A stretch of DNA of 6,496 nucleotides from CAZMVY01 sp964617875 (GTDB lineage: Bacteria; Planctomycetota; Phycisphaerae; UBA1845; PWPN01). Positions 1 to 5,553 of the stretch are shown piece by piece. Under the pieces are notes generated by a model. It ran no database searches. It had not been told where the DNA came from and saw nothing but the letters and a program-made list of their open reading frames with translations. Within the stretch, counting starts at the first letter, position 1. Each line of letters opens with the position of its first letter. The stretch covers positions 1-6,496 of the forward strand of contig CAZUAI010000145.1 in NCBI GenBank assembly GCA_964617875.1, given 5' to 3'. The translations under genes and the position numbers were made by a program.

Positions 1-196
1 ATCACCTACCCCAAGACGGCGCCGACCCAAAGCTGGTGAGAAATGCGGGCTAGAGACGGTCGGTGCTTGCACAACGCTTCAGACGGCGACTATCGACAAC
101 ACGGTGACATCGCAGCCTCCTGTGAGGACGGGGCAGGTGACTGTTTGCGTTAACGGCACTTGCGGCACCTGCGGTTGGCCGCCGTGAGGACGGTTT
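1..196. other. upstream non-coding region of the exported-protein gene
   Basis: I see no convincing gene here. Near the downstream end lie two imperfect tandem copies of a 9-base unit, CGGCACTTG and CGGCACCTG (154-171), and a 10-base direct repeat GTGAGGACGG (122-131 and 184-193). The second copy of that repeat contains the Shine-Dalgarno sequence of the next gene. A weak promoter-like pair, TTGCAC (67-72) and TATCGA (91-96) with an 18-base spacer, could drive the gene at 197, but the -10 matches the consensus at only three positions, so I do not call it. Confidence 0.4.
186..190 (+). promoter_or_regulatory. ribosome binding site for the exported-protein gene
   Basis: GAGGA lies six bases before the ATG at 197. 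It is a good Shine-Dalgarno match at ordinary spacing and is the main reason for choosing this start, which gives the protein an unusually long N-terminal stretch before its hydrophobic segment. Confidence 0.6.
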
Positions 197-1687
197 ATGG
201 ACACCGAGCGCCAGCTTCTGGGGTTTCTTCCGATTCGTTCGCTTGCAGCGCGCGGCGCGGACGCCGACACGGCGGGGCCCGCGGGGGCGAGACGCCGCCC
301 TGCGGTCCTCGTCGCGGCTTTTGCTGCTCTATCAGCTACCGGGATCTGCGCCGAGCAGCCGCTGTCCCCGTGGGACGCCACGCTCCAAACGCTGCAACTC
401 GCCCGCGTACACCTGCAGGCAAGCTCTCTGAGCGAGGCGTGGTCTCAGGCGTCCGGTGAGTTCCTGATTCGATCCGTGCTTTGCGTGACCGACACTTCCC
501 CCGGGACCCGCCCCTTCACGTTTCACACTGATGCTTGCACTGCGGGTGAGCTGTTCAAGGCGTTTACGGCCACCTACCCCGAATTCACATGGACGCGAGA
601 CAGCCGAACGGGTATCATGTGGCTTCATCCGCAGTCGCTTCCATACGCCGACATCCTCTCTTCGGAGTTCACGGTTTCCGAGGACCAGCTGGGCGTTCCG
701 GCATTCGAAGGGGTCGTTCCTCGTCTCACGCAGCTTCCCGGCCTGCATCTGCGTTTGCGGATCTTGGGGATCACGTTTCGGAATACCTTCAACTACCCCG
801 TCGACGTTGCCCGCGGGACCTACTCGGGCCGTGGTCTCCTGAATACCTGCTGCACAGCCGACCCAACGAAGGCGTTCTACGTCTACTACGATACGCGACG
901 CGCCTTCTTCGCAGTTGATTTCACGTATCTGGCGGACAAGGATCGGCGCCTGAGCCCTCGGCCCGGCGCCTTGCGTTTCTGGGAGGTCGAGATTGGCCCG
1001 GCGGGCGGCCCCGCGCCGACGGAGGCCCAAATCAAGGCGAAGCTGGCCGACCCGTCGCCGAGGGTTCGGTGGGCTGCACGCAACTATGTGGGTGCGACGG
1101 TGTGGGCGACGCCGTTCGACAAGTGGGCCGCAGATACGCCGGACCCGGAGCAGGCGATCTGGGTATGCATCGGGATGACCAGTGTGCTTGTCAAGGCCCA
1201 ATCGCAGGGGGCTACGCACCTCGCGTCGATCGCCAGGATGAAAAGGGAGGCGACGTCGGAGTTCCTGACGACCGGCAATCCGGGCCTCGCGGTTCTCACC
1301 GCAATGGAGTTGTGCAGACTGACCAAGGACGCTCGGCATCTTGACGTGGTTTCTCGCCGCGCGTTCAAGAAAGGTGAACTCTCTGGAATCGTATCCGATG
1401 CGTTTCGGATCGCAAGGCTTTCCGAGGACGTTCGCAACGCGTTACGAGCAAGGGGAATCGACTGGCTTCAGGCGGGCGACGAGCGATTGGCGGCCCTCGG
1501 TGATCCATCCTTCGCCCCTGCACTGAGGTTCACTCCGGAGACGCCTGCAAGTGGGCCGACGCTTGGTACCGCACAGGTTCCCGGGCCGCTGACGAGGCCT
1601 GCAACGCGAAAGGCGGTTCGGATCGAACTCCCAACGACCAGCCGAGCTGCCAGCCGGCCCGGCGGCGATGCAGGCATGAGCAGGTAG
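197..1687 (+). CDS. exported protein of unknown function with STN-like segments
   Basis: I do not recognise a named family for this 496-residue protein. Residues 32-52 look like a signal peptide: a run of arginines (32-34), a hydrophobic Ala/Val/Leu-rich core and a possible cleavage after Ala52. The 31 residues before it make a long n-region. C51 is not in a proper lipobox, because Ile precedes it. After the signal, residues 106-146 (ending TWTRDSRTGIMWLHP) and 181-245 (LHLRLRILGITFRNTFN, then FYVYYDTRRAFFAVDF) resemble the STN-type alpha/beta modules found in secretins, TonB-dependent receptors and many exported proteins of unknown function. Residues 275-298 (KLADPSPRVRWAARN) look like one HEAT-type helix pair. 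The middle, to about residue 425, is probably helical. The last 60 or so residues are rich in Pro, Thr and Arg and probably disordered. The gene is followed by its own terminator and converges on the lipoprotein gene. Location in the periplasm or cell envelope is inferred; no function can be given. Confidence 0.75.
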   Translation: MDTERQLLGFLPIRSLAARGADADTAGPAGARRRPAVLVAAFAALSATGICAEQPLSPWDATLQTLQLARVHLQASSLSEAWSQASGEFLIRSVLCVTDTSPGTRPFTFHTDACTAGELFKAFTATYPEFTWTRDSRTGIMWLHPQSLPYADILSSEFTVSEDQLGVPAFEGVVPRLTQLPGLHLRLRILGITFRNTFNYPVDVARGTYSGRGLLNTCCTADPTKAFYVYYDTRRAFFAVDFTYLADKDRRLSPRPGALRFWEVEIGPAGGPAPTEAQIKAKLADPSPRVRWAARNYVGATVWATPFDKWAADTPDPEQAIWVCIGMTSVLVKAQSQGATHLASIARMKREATSEFLTTGNPGLAVLTAMELCRLTKDARHLDVVSRRAFKKGELSGIVSDAFRIARLSEDVRNALRARGIDWLQAGDERLAALGDPSFAPALRFTPETPASGPTLGTAQVPGPLTRPATRKAVRIELPTTSRAASRPGGDAGMSR

Positions 1688-1778
1688 ACCCGTCGTTGCC
1701 TACGGCAGCGATGGGAAAGCCAAGAACCGAAAGACGGAAGAAGAGCCTTCGGGACACCGTCGTGCCAGAAGACGGGTG

Positions 1779-1813
1779 CGATCGGGACAGAACCGCCCGA
1801 TCGGTCCCTTTTT
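1779..1813 (+). terminator. rho-independent terminator after the exported-protein gene
   Basis: A perfect 8-base inverted repeat, CGATCGGG (1779-1786) and CCCGATCG (1796-1803), encloses a 9-base loop. After five more bases comes T5 (1809-1813), followed by further T-rich sequence. An alternative stem GGGAC/GTCCC would place the T run directly behind the hairpin. It lies 91 bases after the stop of the + strand gene. The minus-strand reading has no T run after the hairpin, so it probably does not stop the convergent guaB-lipoprotein transcript. Confidence 0.65.
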
Positions 1814-1839
1814 CGCTTTTCCGCTTTTTCGCTTTACTT
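1809..1839. repeat. short CGCTTT tandem-like repeat
   Basis: The unit CGCTTT recurs three times at about 9-10 base spacing (starting near 1814, 1822 and 1830), joined by T-rich stretches. It sits between the terminator hairpin and the lipoprotein stop codon and runs into the last codons of that gene. It may simply be low-complexity sequence that extends the terminator's T tract. Confidence 0.4.
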
Positions 1840-2379
1840 CGCCGGTTGCGTCGTCGGTGGTTCGGCGGCTTCCTGTTCCTGCGTGCCGACGACCCAGGAC
1901 TTGCCCGGGATGGCATCGTGGTCGTAGCCGAGGAGCTGCCGGCTGAGACGGCCGTCGCTGATCATGCTGGTGCCCGGGGGCGTGACGACGGCGCTGGCGG
2001 GCCAGAGCATCGTGTTGAGGAGCCAGCGGGCGTTGGAGTACGGGAGGGCAACATAGTCTTCCCACGTCCAGGCAAACTTGCCGTCCTGGCTGCCCTTGTC
2101 CTCGAAGGGGTCTTCCCACCAGAGCGGGAAGTGCGGCACGCCGTCACGCTCGGGAACCGCCTCGGCCTGGGGCCAGTTGCGCTGCCGTATGGCAGGCTTG
2201 GGCTCGGCGGCGGCGATGGCCTCGGCGGACGGGGTGGTCCACTCGCTCCGCGGGACGGAATCGTCCTTGAAGCAATCGACGCCCGGGCCTGCGGAAGAGC
2301 AGGAGGCGAGGAGGACGCTGGAGATAGCGACGAAGCGACGAAGCGGTCCCCGCGAAAGCGGGGAAGCGACGCAGGGCAT
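1834..2379 (-). CDS. small conserved lipoprotein downstream of guaB
   Basis: This 181-residue protein begins with a lipoprotein signal peptide: basic n-region (R10, R14, R15), hydrophobic core (VAISSVLL) and lipobox L24-A25-S26-C27, so Cys27 should be lipidated. Ser28 at position +2 would favour the outer membrane under the Lol rule, if the cell is Gram-negative. A Pro/Ala/Glu-rich linker (40-80) leads to a compact domain with motifs WWEDPFEDKG (87-96), WTWEDY (104-109), VVTPPG (131-136), SDGRLS (141-146) and GYDHDA (151-156). I associate this pattern with proteins of unknown function from planctomycetes, from memory only. The tail ends PPTTQPAK. Met at 2379 was chosen because starts at 2448 or 2481 would overlap guaB and add residues before the signal; its ribosome binding site is weak. 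The 40-base gap behind guaB on the same strand suggests co-transcription, possibly with weak independent translation. Residues 6-11 are encoded by a palindrome. Role unknown. Confidence 0.7.
   Translation of the reverse strand: MPCVASPLSRGPLRRFVAISSVLLASCSSAGPGVDCFKDDSVPRSEWTTPSAEAIAAAEPKPAIRQRNWPQAEAVPERDGVPHFPLWWEDPFEDKGSQDGKFAWTWEDYVALPYSNARWLLNTMLWPASAVVTPPGTSMISDGRLSRQLLGYDHDAIPGKSWVVGTQEQEAAEPPTTQPAK
2347..2364. repeat. perfect palindromic stem-loop with GAAA loop inside the lipoprotein signal region
   Basis: TCCCCGC (2347-2353), GAAA (2354-2357) and GCGGGGA (2358-2364) form a perfect 7-bp stem closed by a GNRA-type tetraloop on the + strand and TTTC on the coding strand. It resembles dispersed palindromic repeats with a CCCCGC-GAAA-GCGGGG core that occur in many bacterial genomes. 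On the coding strand it encodes residues 6-11, SPLSRG; the neighbouring frame reads PAFAG. Both peptides are typical translations of that repeat class. Whether it is one of many copies in this genome cannot be told from one window. Confidence 0.5.
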
Positions 2380-2419
2380 GGTCGCGGCCCGTGCAGGCGG
2401 GCAAAACCTGCCGCCATGG

Positions 2420-3913
2420 CTACTGATAATCCGCCAGATCGATCGCATAGTTCGGCGATTCCTTGGTAATCGTAATGTCATGCGGGTGCGATTCTACCAC
2501 GCTTGCGCTCGATACGCGAACAAACCGGGCCTTCGCCCGCAGGTCGTCGATGGTCTGCGCCCCGCAATAGCCCATGCCCGCCCGCAGTCCGCCGACGAGT
2601 TGGTAGACGAACTCCGCCAGCGTGCCGCGATACGGCACCCGCCCCTCGACGCCCTCGGGGACGAGCTTGTCGGGGGGCGTTTCGCCGCTCTGGGCATACC
2701 GGTCGGCGCTGCCGCTGACCATGGCCCCGAGCGAGCCCATGCCGCGGTACGTTTTGAACCGCCGGCCCTTCCACAGGACCAGCTCGCCCGGCGACTCGTC
2801 CAGCCCGGCGAAGAGGGACCCCATCATCACGCAGCTGGCCCCGGCGGCGATGGCCTTGGTAATGTCGCCGGAGTACCGGATGCCGCCGTCCGCGATGACC
2901 GGCACCCCCGCCGATTCCGCCACGGAGACGGCGTTGAGGATCGCCGTAATCTGCGGCACGCCGACGCCGGACACGACGCGCGTGGTGCAGATGGCCCCCG
3001 GACCGATGCCGACCTTGACGGCGTCGACGCCGGCGTCGATGAGATCGGCGGCGCCCTCGGCCGTCGCCACGTTGCCGGCGATGAGCGGGATGTCGAACCG
3101 CTTGCGGATCGCCTTGACGGTCTCGATGACGTTTTCGCTGTGGCCGTGGGCCGTGTCGATGGCGATCACATCGACGTCGTTGGCGATGAGCGACTCGACG
3201 CGTTCGTAGTCGTGGACGCCGACGGCGGCGCCGACCCGGAGCCGTCCGCGGTCGTCTTTGCAGCTCCGGGGGAACTGCTCGCTGCGGCTGATATCGCGCA
3301 TCGTGATCAGGCCGGCGAGGCGGTAGTGGTCATCGACGAGGAGGAGCTTCTCGACCTTGGCGACTTTGAGGATGCGTTCGGCGTCGGCGAGGGTGGTGTT
3401 CGGCGGGGCGGTGATGAGGCGGCCCTTGCTCATGACCTCGTCGATGCGGCGGTCGGCGGACTCGAGGAACTTGAGATCGCGGCGGGTGAGGATGCCGACG
3501 AGCTTGCCGTCCTTTTCCGTGATCGGTACGCCGCTGACGTTGTGCAGCCGCATGACCTCGCGGGCGCGGGAGACGGGATCGTCGGGCCGGAGCGTCATCG
3601 GGTCGAGGATGACGCCGCTCTCGGACCGCTTGACCTTGTAGACCTCGCGTGTCTGGGCCTCGACGGAGAGGTTCTTGTGGATGATGCCGATGCCGCCCTC
3701 CTGCGCGAGAGCGATGGCGAGCGACGATTCGGTCACGGTGTCCATGGGCGCGGAGACGAGCGGGATGTTGATGCGAATCTGGCGCGTGAGCCGGGTGCTG
3801 ACGTCGGTGTTGCGCGGGACGACATTGGACCGCGCAGGCACGAGCAGGACGTCGTCAAACGTGATGCCTTCGCCGATCAGCTTCTCTGCCGGTCTGCGTG
3901 CCGGCTGCGCCAT
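2420..3913 (-). CDS. guaB: inosine-5'-monophosphate dehydrogenase
   Basis: GuaB oxidises IMP to XMP with NAD+, the committed step of cytoplasmic GMP synthesis. At 497 residues it has the usual length. The (beta/alpha)8 barrel starts with TFDDVLLVPA (18-27) and SAPMDTV (54-60). A CBS pair is inserted at about 100-215 (LHNVSGVPI, LVGILTRRDL, LAGLITMRDI); in this family it binds nucleotides and tunes activity. The barrel resumes with AIDTAHGHS (251-259) and AGNVAT (279-284). The catalytic loop GIGPGAICTT (302-311) carries nucleophile Cys309, with Ala where Ser is commoner before the Ile. The IMP phosphate site follows (ADGGIRYSGD, 341-350), then GSLFAG (365-370), the GMGS segment (391-394) and the flap with PEGVEGRVPY (419-428), whose Arg425 should be the catalytic base region. 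The start has a strong ribosome binding site six bases upstream and a good promoter. All key residues are present. It is divergent from carA and followed by a lipoprotein gene. Confidence 0.98.
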   Translation of the reverse strand: MAQPARRPAEKLIGEGITFDDVLLVPARSNVVPRNTDVSTRLTRQIRINIPLVSAPMDTVTESSLAIALAQEGGIGIIHKNLSVEAQTREVYKVKRSESGVILDPMTLRPDDPVSRAREVMRLHNVSGVPITEKDGKLVGILTRRDLKFLESADRRIDEVMSKGRLITAPPNTTLADAERILKVAKVEKLLLVDDHYRLAGLITMRDISRSEQFPRSCKDDRGRLRVGAAVGVHDYERVESLIANDVDVIAIDTAHGHSENVIETVKAIRKRFDIPLIAGNVATAEGAADLIDAGVDAVKVGIGPGAICTTRVVSGVGVPQITAILNAVSVAESAGVPVIADGGIRYSGDITKAIAAGASCVMMGSLFAGLDESPGELVLWKGRRFKTYRGMGSLGAMVSGSADRYAQSGETPPDKLVPEGVEGRVPYRGTLAEFVYQLVGGLRAGMGYCGAQTIDDLRAKARFVRVSSASVVESHPHDITITKESPNYAIDLADYQ

Positions 3914-3919
3914 GCGACA

Positions 3920-3928
3920 CCACCTTCC
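3920..3928 (-). promoter_or_regulatory. ribosome binding site of guaB
   Basis: On the coding strand this reads GGAAGGTGG, one mismatch from the AAGGAGG core, with six bases to the ATG at 3913. It fixes the guaB start. Confidence 0.8.
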
Positions 3929-3947
3929 GGTGCAAGAGTAGACGGTG

Positions 3948-3975
3948 ACTATAGACGTTCGCGGGCGGGCGTCAA
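3948..3975 (-). promoter_or_regulatory. sigma70-type promoter of guaB
   Basis: On the minus strand TTGACG (3975-3970) and TATAGT (3953-3948) are separated by 16 bases, each five of six matches to the housekeeping consensus. Transcription would start near 3941, giving a leader of about 28 bases that contains the ribosome binding site and little else. A leader this short leaves no room for attenuation from this promoter, so regulation would act at initiation. I could not recognise an operator. Confidence 0.7.
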
Positions 3976-3990
3976 GCGAGATGGGCGCGC

Positions 3991-4026
3991 AAAAAAAGAG
4001 GATCCGAGTTCGCCGTTACCCGGACC
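3991..4026 (-). terminator. rho-independent terminator on the minus strand upstream of the guaB promoter
   Basis: On the minus strand GGTCCGGGT (4026-4018), an 8-base loop (4017-4010) and ACTCGGATCC (4009-4000) form a 9-bp stem with one bulged T and one G-T pair, followed at once by TCTTTTTTT (3999-3991). This is a textbook intrinsic terminator, yet the only annotated gene upstream on that strand is carA, which runs the other way. It could end an unannotated small RNA starting within 4027-4236, stop antisense transcription out of carA, or insulate the guaB promoter. On the + strand the run is A7 on the wrong side, so it is not a carA terminator. Confidence 0.6.
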
Positions 4027-4078
4027 CTCCAAGCCAGGCTGTCCGCTCAAACGAGCGGAGACCCACAGCCTCAAGGGT
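4024..4078. other. long imperfect stem-loop between guaB and carA
   Basis: On the + strand AGGCTG and TCCGCTC (4036-4048) pair with GAGCGGA (4053-4059) and CAGCCT (4066-4071), a 13-bp stem with a 4-base loop AAAC and a 6-base bulge on the 3' side. An outer ACCCT (4024-4028) can pair with AGGGT (4074-4078). The outer arm shares bases 4024-4026 with the minus-strand terminator, so in a minus-strand RNA the two structures could not both form completely. No T run follows on the + strand. It may be part of a small RNA or a leader; the strand used is undecided, and the minus strand is favoured by the terminator. Confidence 0.45.
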
Positions 4079-4146
4079 ATTATCGTTTGCCGGGGGGTCT
4101 CTCTTTAGGAGTTCTTCAGACGCCCGGCGGCGGTTCGTCCGCTCGC

Positions 4147-4175
4147 TTTATTCGTCGCCGGAATGCGGGTAATAT
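4147..4175 (+). promoter_or_regulatory. weak promoter candidate for carA
   Basis: TTTATT (4147-4152) and TAATAT (4170-4175) are separated by 17 bases and would place the transcript start near 4182, with a leader of about 55 bases. The -10 and -35 are both imperfect. Another A/T-rich -10-like site, TATTAT, lies at 4079-4084 but lacks a -35. The choice is uncertain. Confidence 0.25.
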
Positions 4176-4217
4176 GGGCTCGCGGTGGAATTGCGCCTCG
4201 GCCTGGCGCGGCAACGC

Positions 4218-4226
4218 GGGAAGGTG
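4218..4226 (+). promoter_or_regulatory. ribosome binding site of carA
   Basis: GGGAAGGTG lies ten bases before the ATG at 4237. It supports that start over in-frame ATGs at 4087 and 4174, which would add up to 50 residues unlike any CarA N-terminus. Confidence 0.55.
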
Positions 4227-4236
4227 TCGGAATACG

Positions 4237-5418
4237 ATGAGCGAACGGATCTGCAAGCTGGCCCTCGAGGATGGAACGGTGTTCACCGGCACGGCGTTCG
4301 GCGCCGACGGCACCCGCCAGGGCGAGGTGGTCTTCAACACGTCGATGACCGGCTATCAGGAGATCCTCACGGATCCGTCCTATTGCGCGCAAATCGTCAC
4401 GATGACGTATCCCCTGATCGGGAACTACGGCGTGACCGACGAAGATGTCGAATCGGTACGGCCGCAGGTCGAAGGGTTTGTCATCAAGGAACTGGCCCGC
4501 CGGCACAGCAATTTCCGTGCTACATTGACGTTGGAGGAGTATCTCGAGCGAAACGGCATCCCGGCGCTGCAGGGCGTCGATACGCGCGCGATCACCCGTA
4601 AGCTCCGCATTCAGGGGGCGATGCGCGGCGCGATTTCGACGCAGATTCTCGACGATGCGGAACTCGTCGCGACGGCCCGGGCGTGGCCGGGGCTGGTGGG
4701 GCTCGACGTGGTGCAGCGCGTCGCGCCGGATCGGCCGGCGGATTGGCAGCGCGGCTTCGAAAGTGCGTTCGCAATGCAGCCGCGGGGGGTCGAACGGCAG
4801 TTCCACGTTGTCGCGATCGACTGCGGCATGAAGCAGAACATCCTTCGGAACCTGGTCGAGGCGGGTTGTCGCGTGACGGTCGTGCCGCCGAAGGAGCCGG
4901 CAGACGCGATCCTCGCGAAGAAGCCCGACGGGCTCTTCGTCAGCAACGGACCGGGCGATCCCGAGCCGGTCGGCTACGTGATCGACACGCTTCGGCGGCT
5001 TCGCGGCCGGCTGCCCATTTTCGGGATCTGCCTGGGGCATCAGTTGCTGGGGCTGGCGTTGGGCGCGAAGACGTACAAGCTGAAGTTCGGCCACCGGGGC
5101 GGGAACCAGCCGGTCAAGAATCTTGCGACGGGCCGTGTCGAGATTACGAGTCAGAATCACGGCTTCGCCGTCGATACGGTGTCACTGGAACGCGCCGGGG
5201 GCACGCCGACGCACATCAACCTGAACGACCAGACGCTCGAAGGCTTTACGCACGAGAAGGAGCCGATCTTTTCCGTCCAGTACCACCCCGAGGCCAGCCC
5301 CGGCCCGCACGATGCGACGTATCTCTTCGATTGCTTTGCCGACATGATGCGGACGGGAAAGGCGCCCACCGCCGAGCAGATGGCCGAGGCGCAGAAGCGG
5401 CTGGAATCGAGGCGGTAG
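4237..5418 (+). CDS. carA: carbamoyl-phosphate synthase small subunit (glutaminase)
   Basis: CarA hydrolyses glutamine and passes ammonia to CarB, which makes carbamoyl phosphate for pyrimidine and arginine synthesis in the cytoplasm. The 393-residue length is normal. The N-terminal small-chain domain (1-150) shows LEDGTVFTG (10-18), GEVVFNTSMTGYQEILTDPSY (29-49, split by function) and GVDTRAITRKLR (113-124). The class I glutamine amidotransferase domain (about 188-370) has DCGMKQNILR (195-204), SNGPGDP (236-242), the nucleophile Cys265 in GICLGHQLLG (263-272), FGHRGGNQPV (284-293), SQNHGF (305-310), and His350 and Glu352 in QYHPEASPGP (348-357). The triad Cys265-His350-Glu352 is complete, so it should be active. 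The start at 4237 fits the family and the ribosome binding site. carB is not the next gene, so the subunits are encoded apart or carB lies outside the window. I see no terminator in the 135 bases before the acyltransferase gene, so the two could be co-transcribed. Confidence 0.97.
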   Translation: MSERICKLALEDGTVFTGTAFGADGTRQGEVVFNTSMTGYQEILTDPSYCAQIVTMTYPLIGNYGVTDEDVESVRPQVEGFVIKELARRHSNFRATLTLEEYLERNGIPALQGVDTRAITRKLRIQGAMRGAISTQILDDAELVATARAWPGLVGLDVVQRVAPDRPADWQRGFESAFAMQPRGVERQFHVVAIDCGMKQNILRNLVEAGCRVTVVPPKEPADAILAKKPDGLFVSNGPGDPEPVGYVIDTLRRLRGRLPIFGICLGHQLLGLALGAKTYKLKFGHRGGNQPVKNLATGRVEITSQNHGFAVDTVSLERAGGTPTHINLNDQTLEGFTHEKEPIFSVQYHPEASPGPHDATYLFDCFADMMRTGKAPTAEQMAEAQKRLESRR

Positions 5419-5553
5419 TCCCGGCGCCGTCTGCGTCCGCGGCCGGCGCGACGAGGCGACGCGGCGACGGGCGGCGAAGAGCCGACCCGGACTGCCTCCG
5501 CGTTTCGCTCGCGCAACTGCGGACGTTCGCCCGGGCCGTCGATAACTACAGGC

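Larger units (their letters stand above)
3914..4236. other. divergent guaB-carA regulatory region
   Basis: These 323 bases contain no protein gene I can support. From guaB outward they hold its ribosome binding site (3920-3928) and promoter (3948-3975), a minus-strand intrinsic terminator (3991-4026), a long imperfect stem-loop (4024-4078), a GC-rich stretch without clear structure (about 4085-4145), a weak carA promoter candidate (4147-4175) and the carA ribosome binding site (4218-4226). I looked for a guanine/purine riboswitch core and for signal recognition particle RNA and 6S RNA signatures and did not find them. Confidence 0.6.

Noticed and set aside
122..193. 10-base direct repeat GTGAGGACGG and tandem 9-base units before the first gene
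   Set aside because: They are too short in GC-rich sequence to claim an operator or duplication; the second copy is explained by the ribosome binding site.
332..1339. A 335-codon minus-strand open frame opposite the exported-protein gene
   Set aside because: It is Arg-rich without motifs, while the + strand frame has a ribosome binding site, signal peptide, terminator and domain-like segments.
1834..2481. A longer lipoprotein form starting at 2481 or 2448
   Set aside because: It would overlap the guaB end and add 23-34 residues before the signal peptide, which would disrupt a normal lipoprotein n-region.
2078..4108. A 676-codon open frame on the + strand opposite guaB and the lipoprotein gene
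   Set aside because: It is antisense to the unmistakable guaB gene and its translation is rich in Asp, Ala, Gly and Arg, as expected from the complement of GC-rich codons; no family motif is visible.
3991..4236. Known structured RNAs (guanine/purine riboswitch, SRP RNA, 6S RNA, tRNA) in the guaB-carA spacer
   Set aside because: By eye I found neither the conserved purine riboswitch core, the GGAAGGAAGCAGCC signature of SRP RNA, the 6S central bubble layout nor a tRNA T-loop; a covariance search would be decisive.
4105..5160. A 351-codon open frame on the minus strand inside carA
   Set aside because: It is the antisense shadow of carA, Arg/Pro-rich, without recognisable domains or a supported start.
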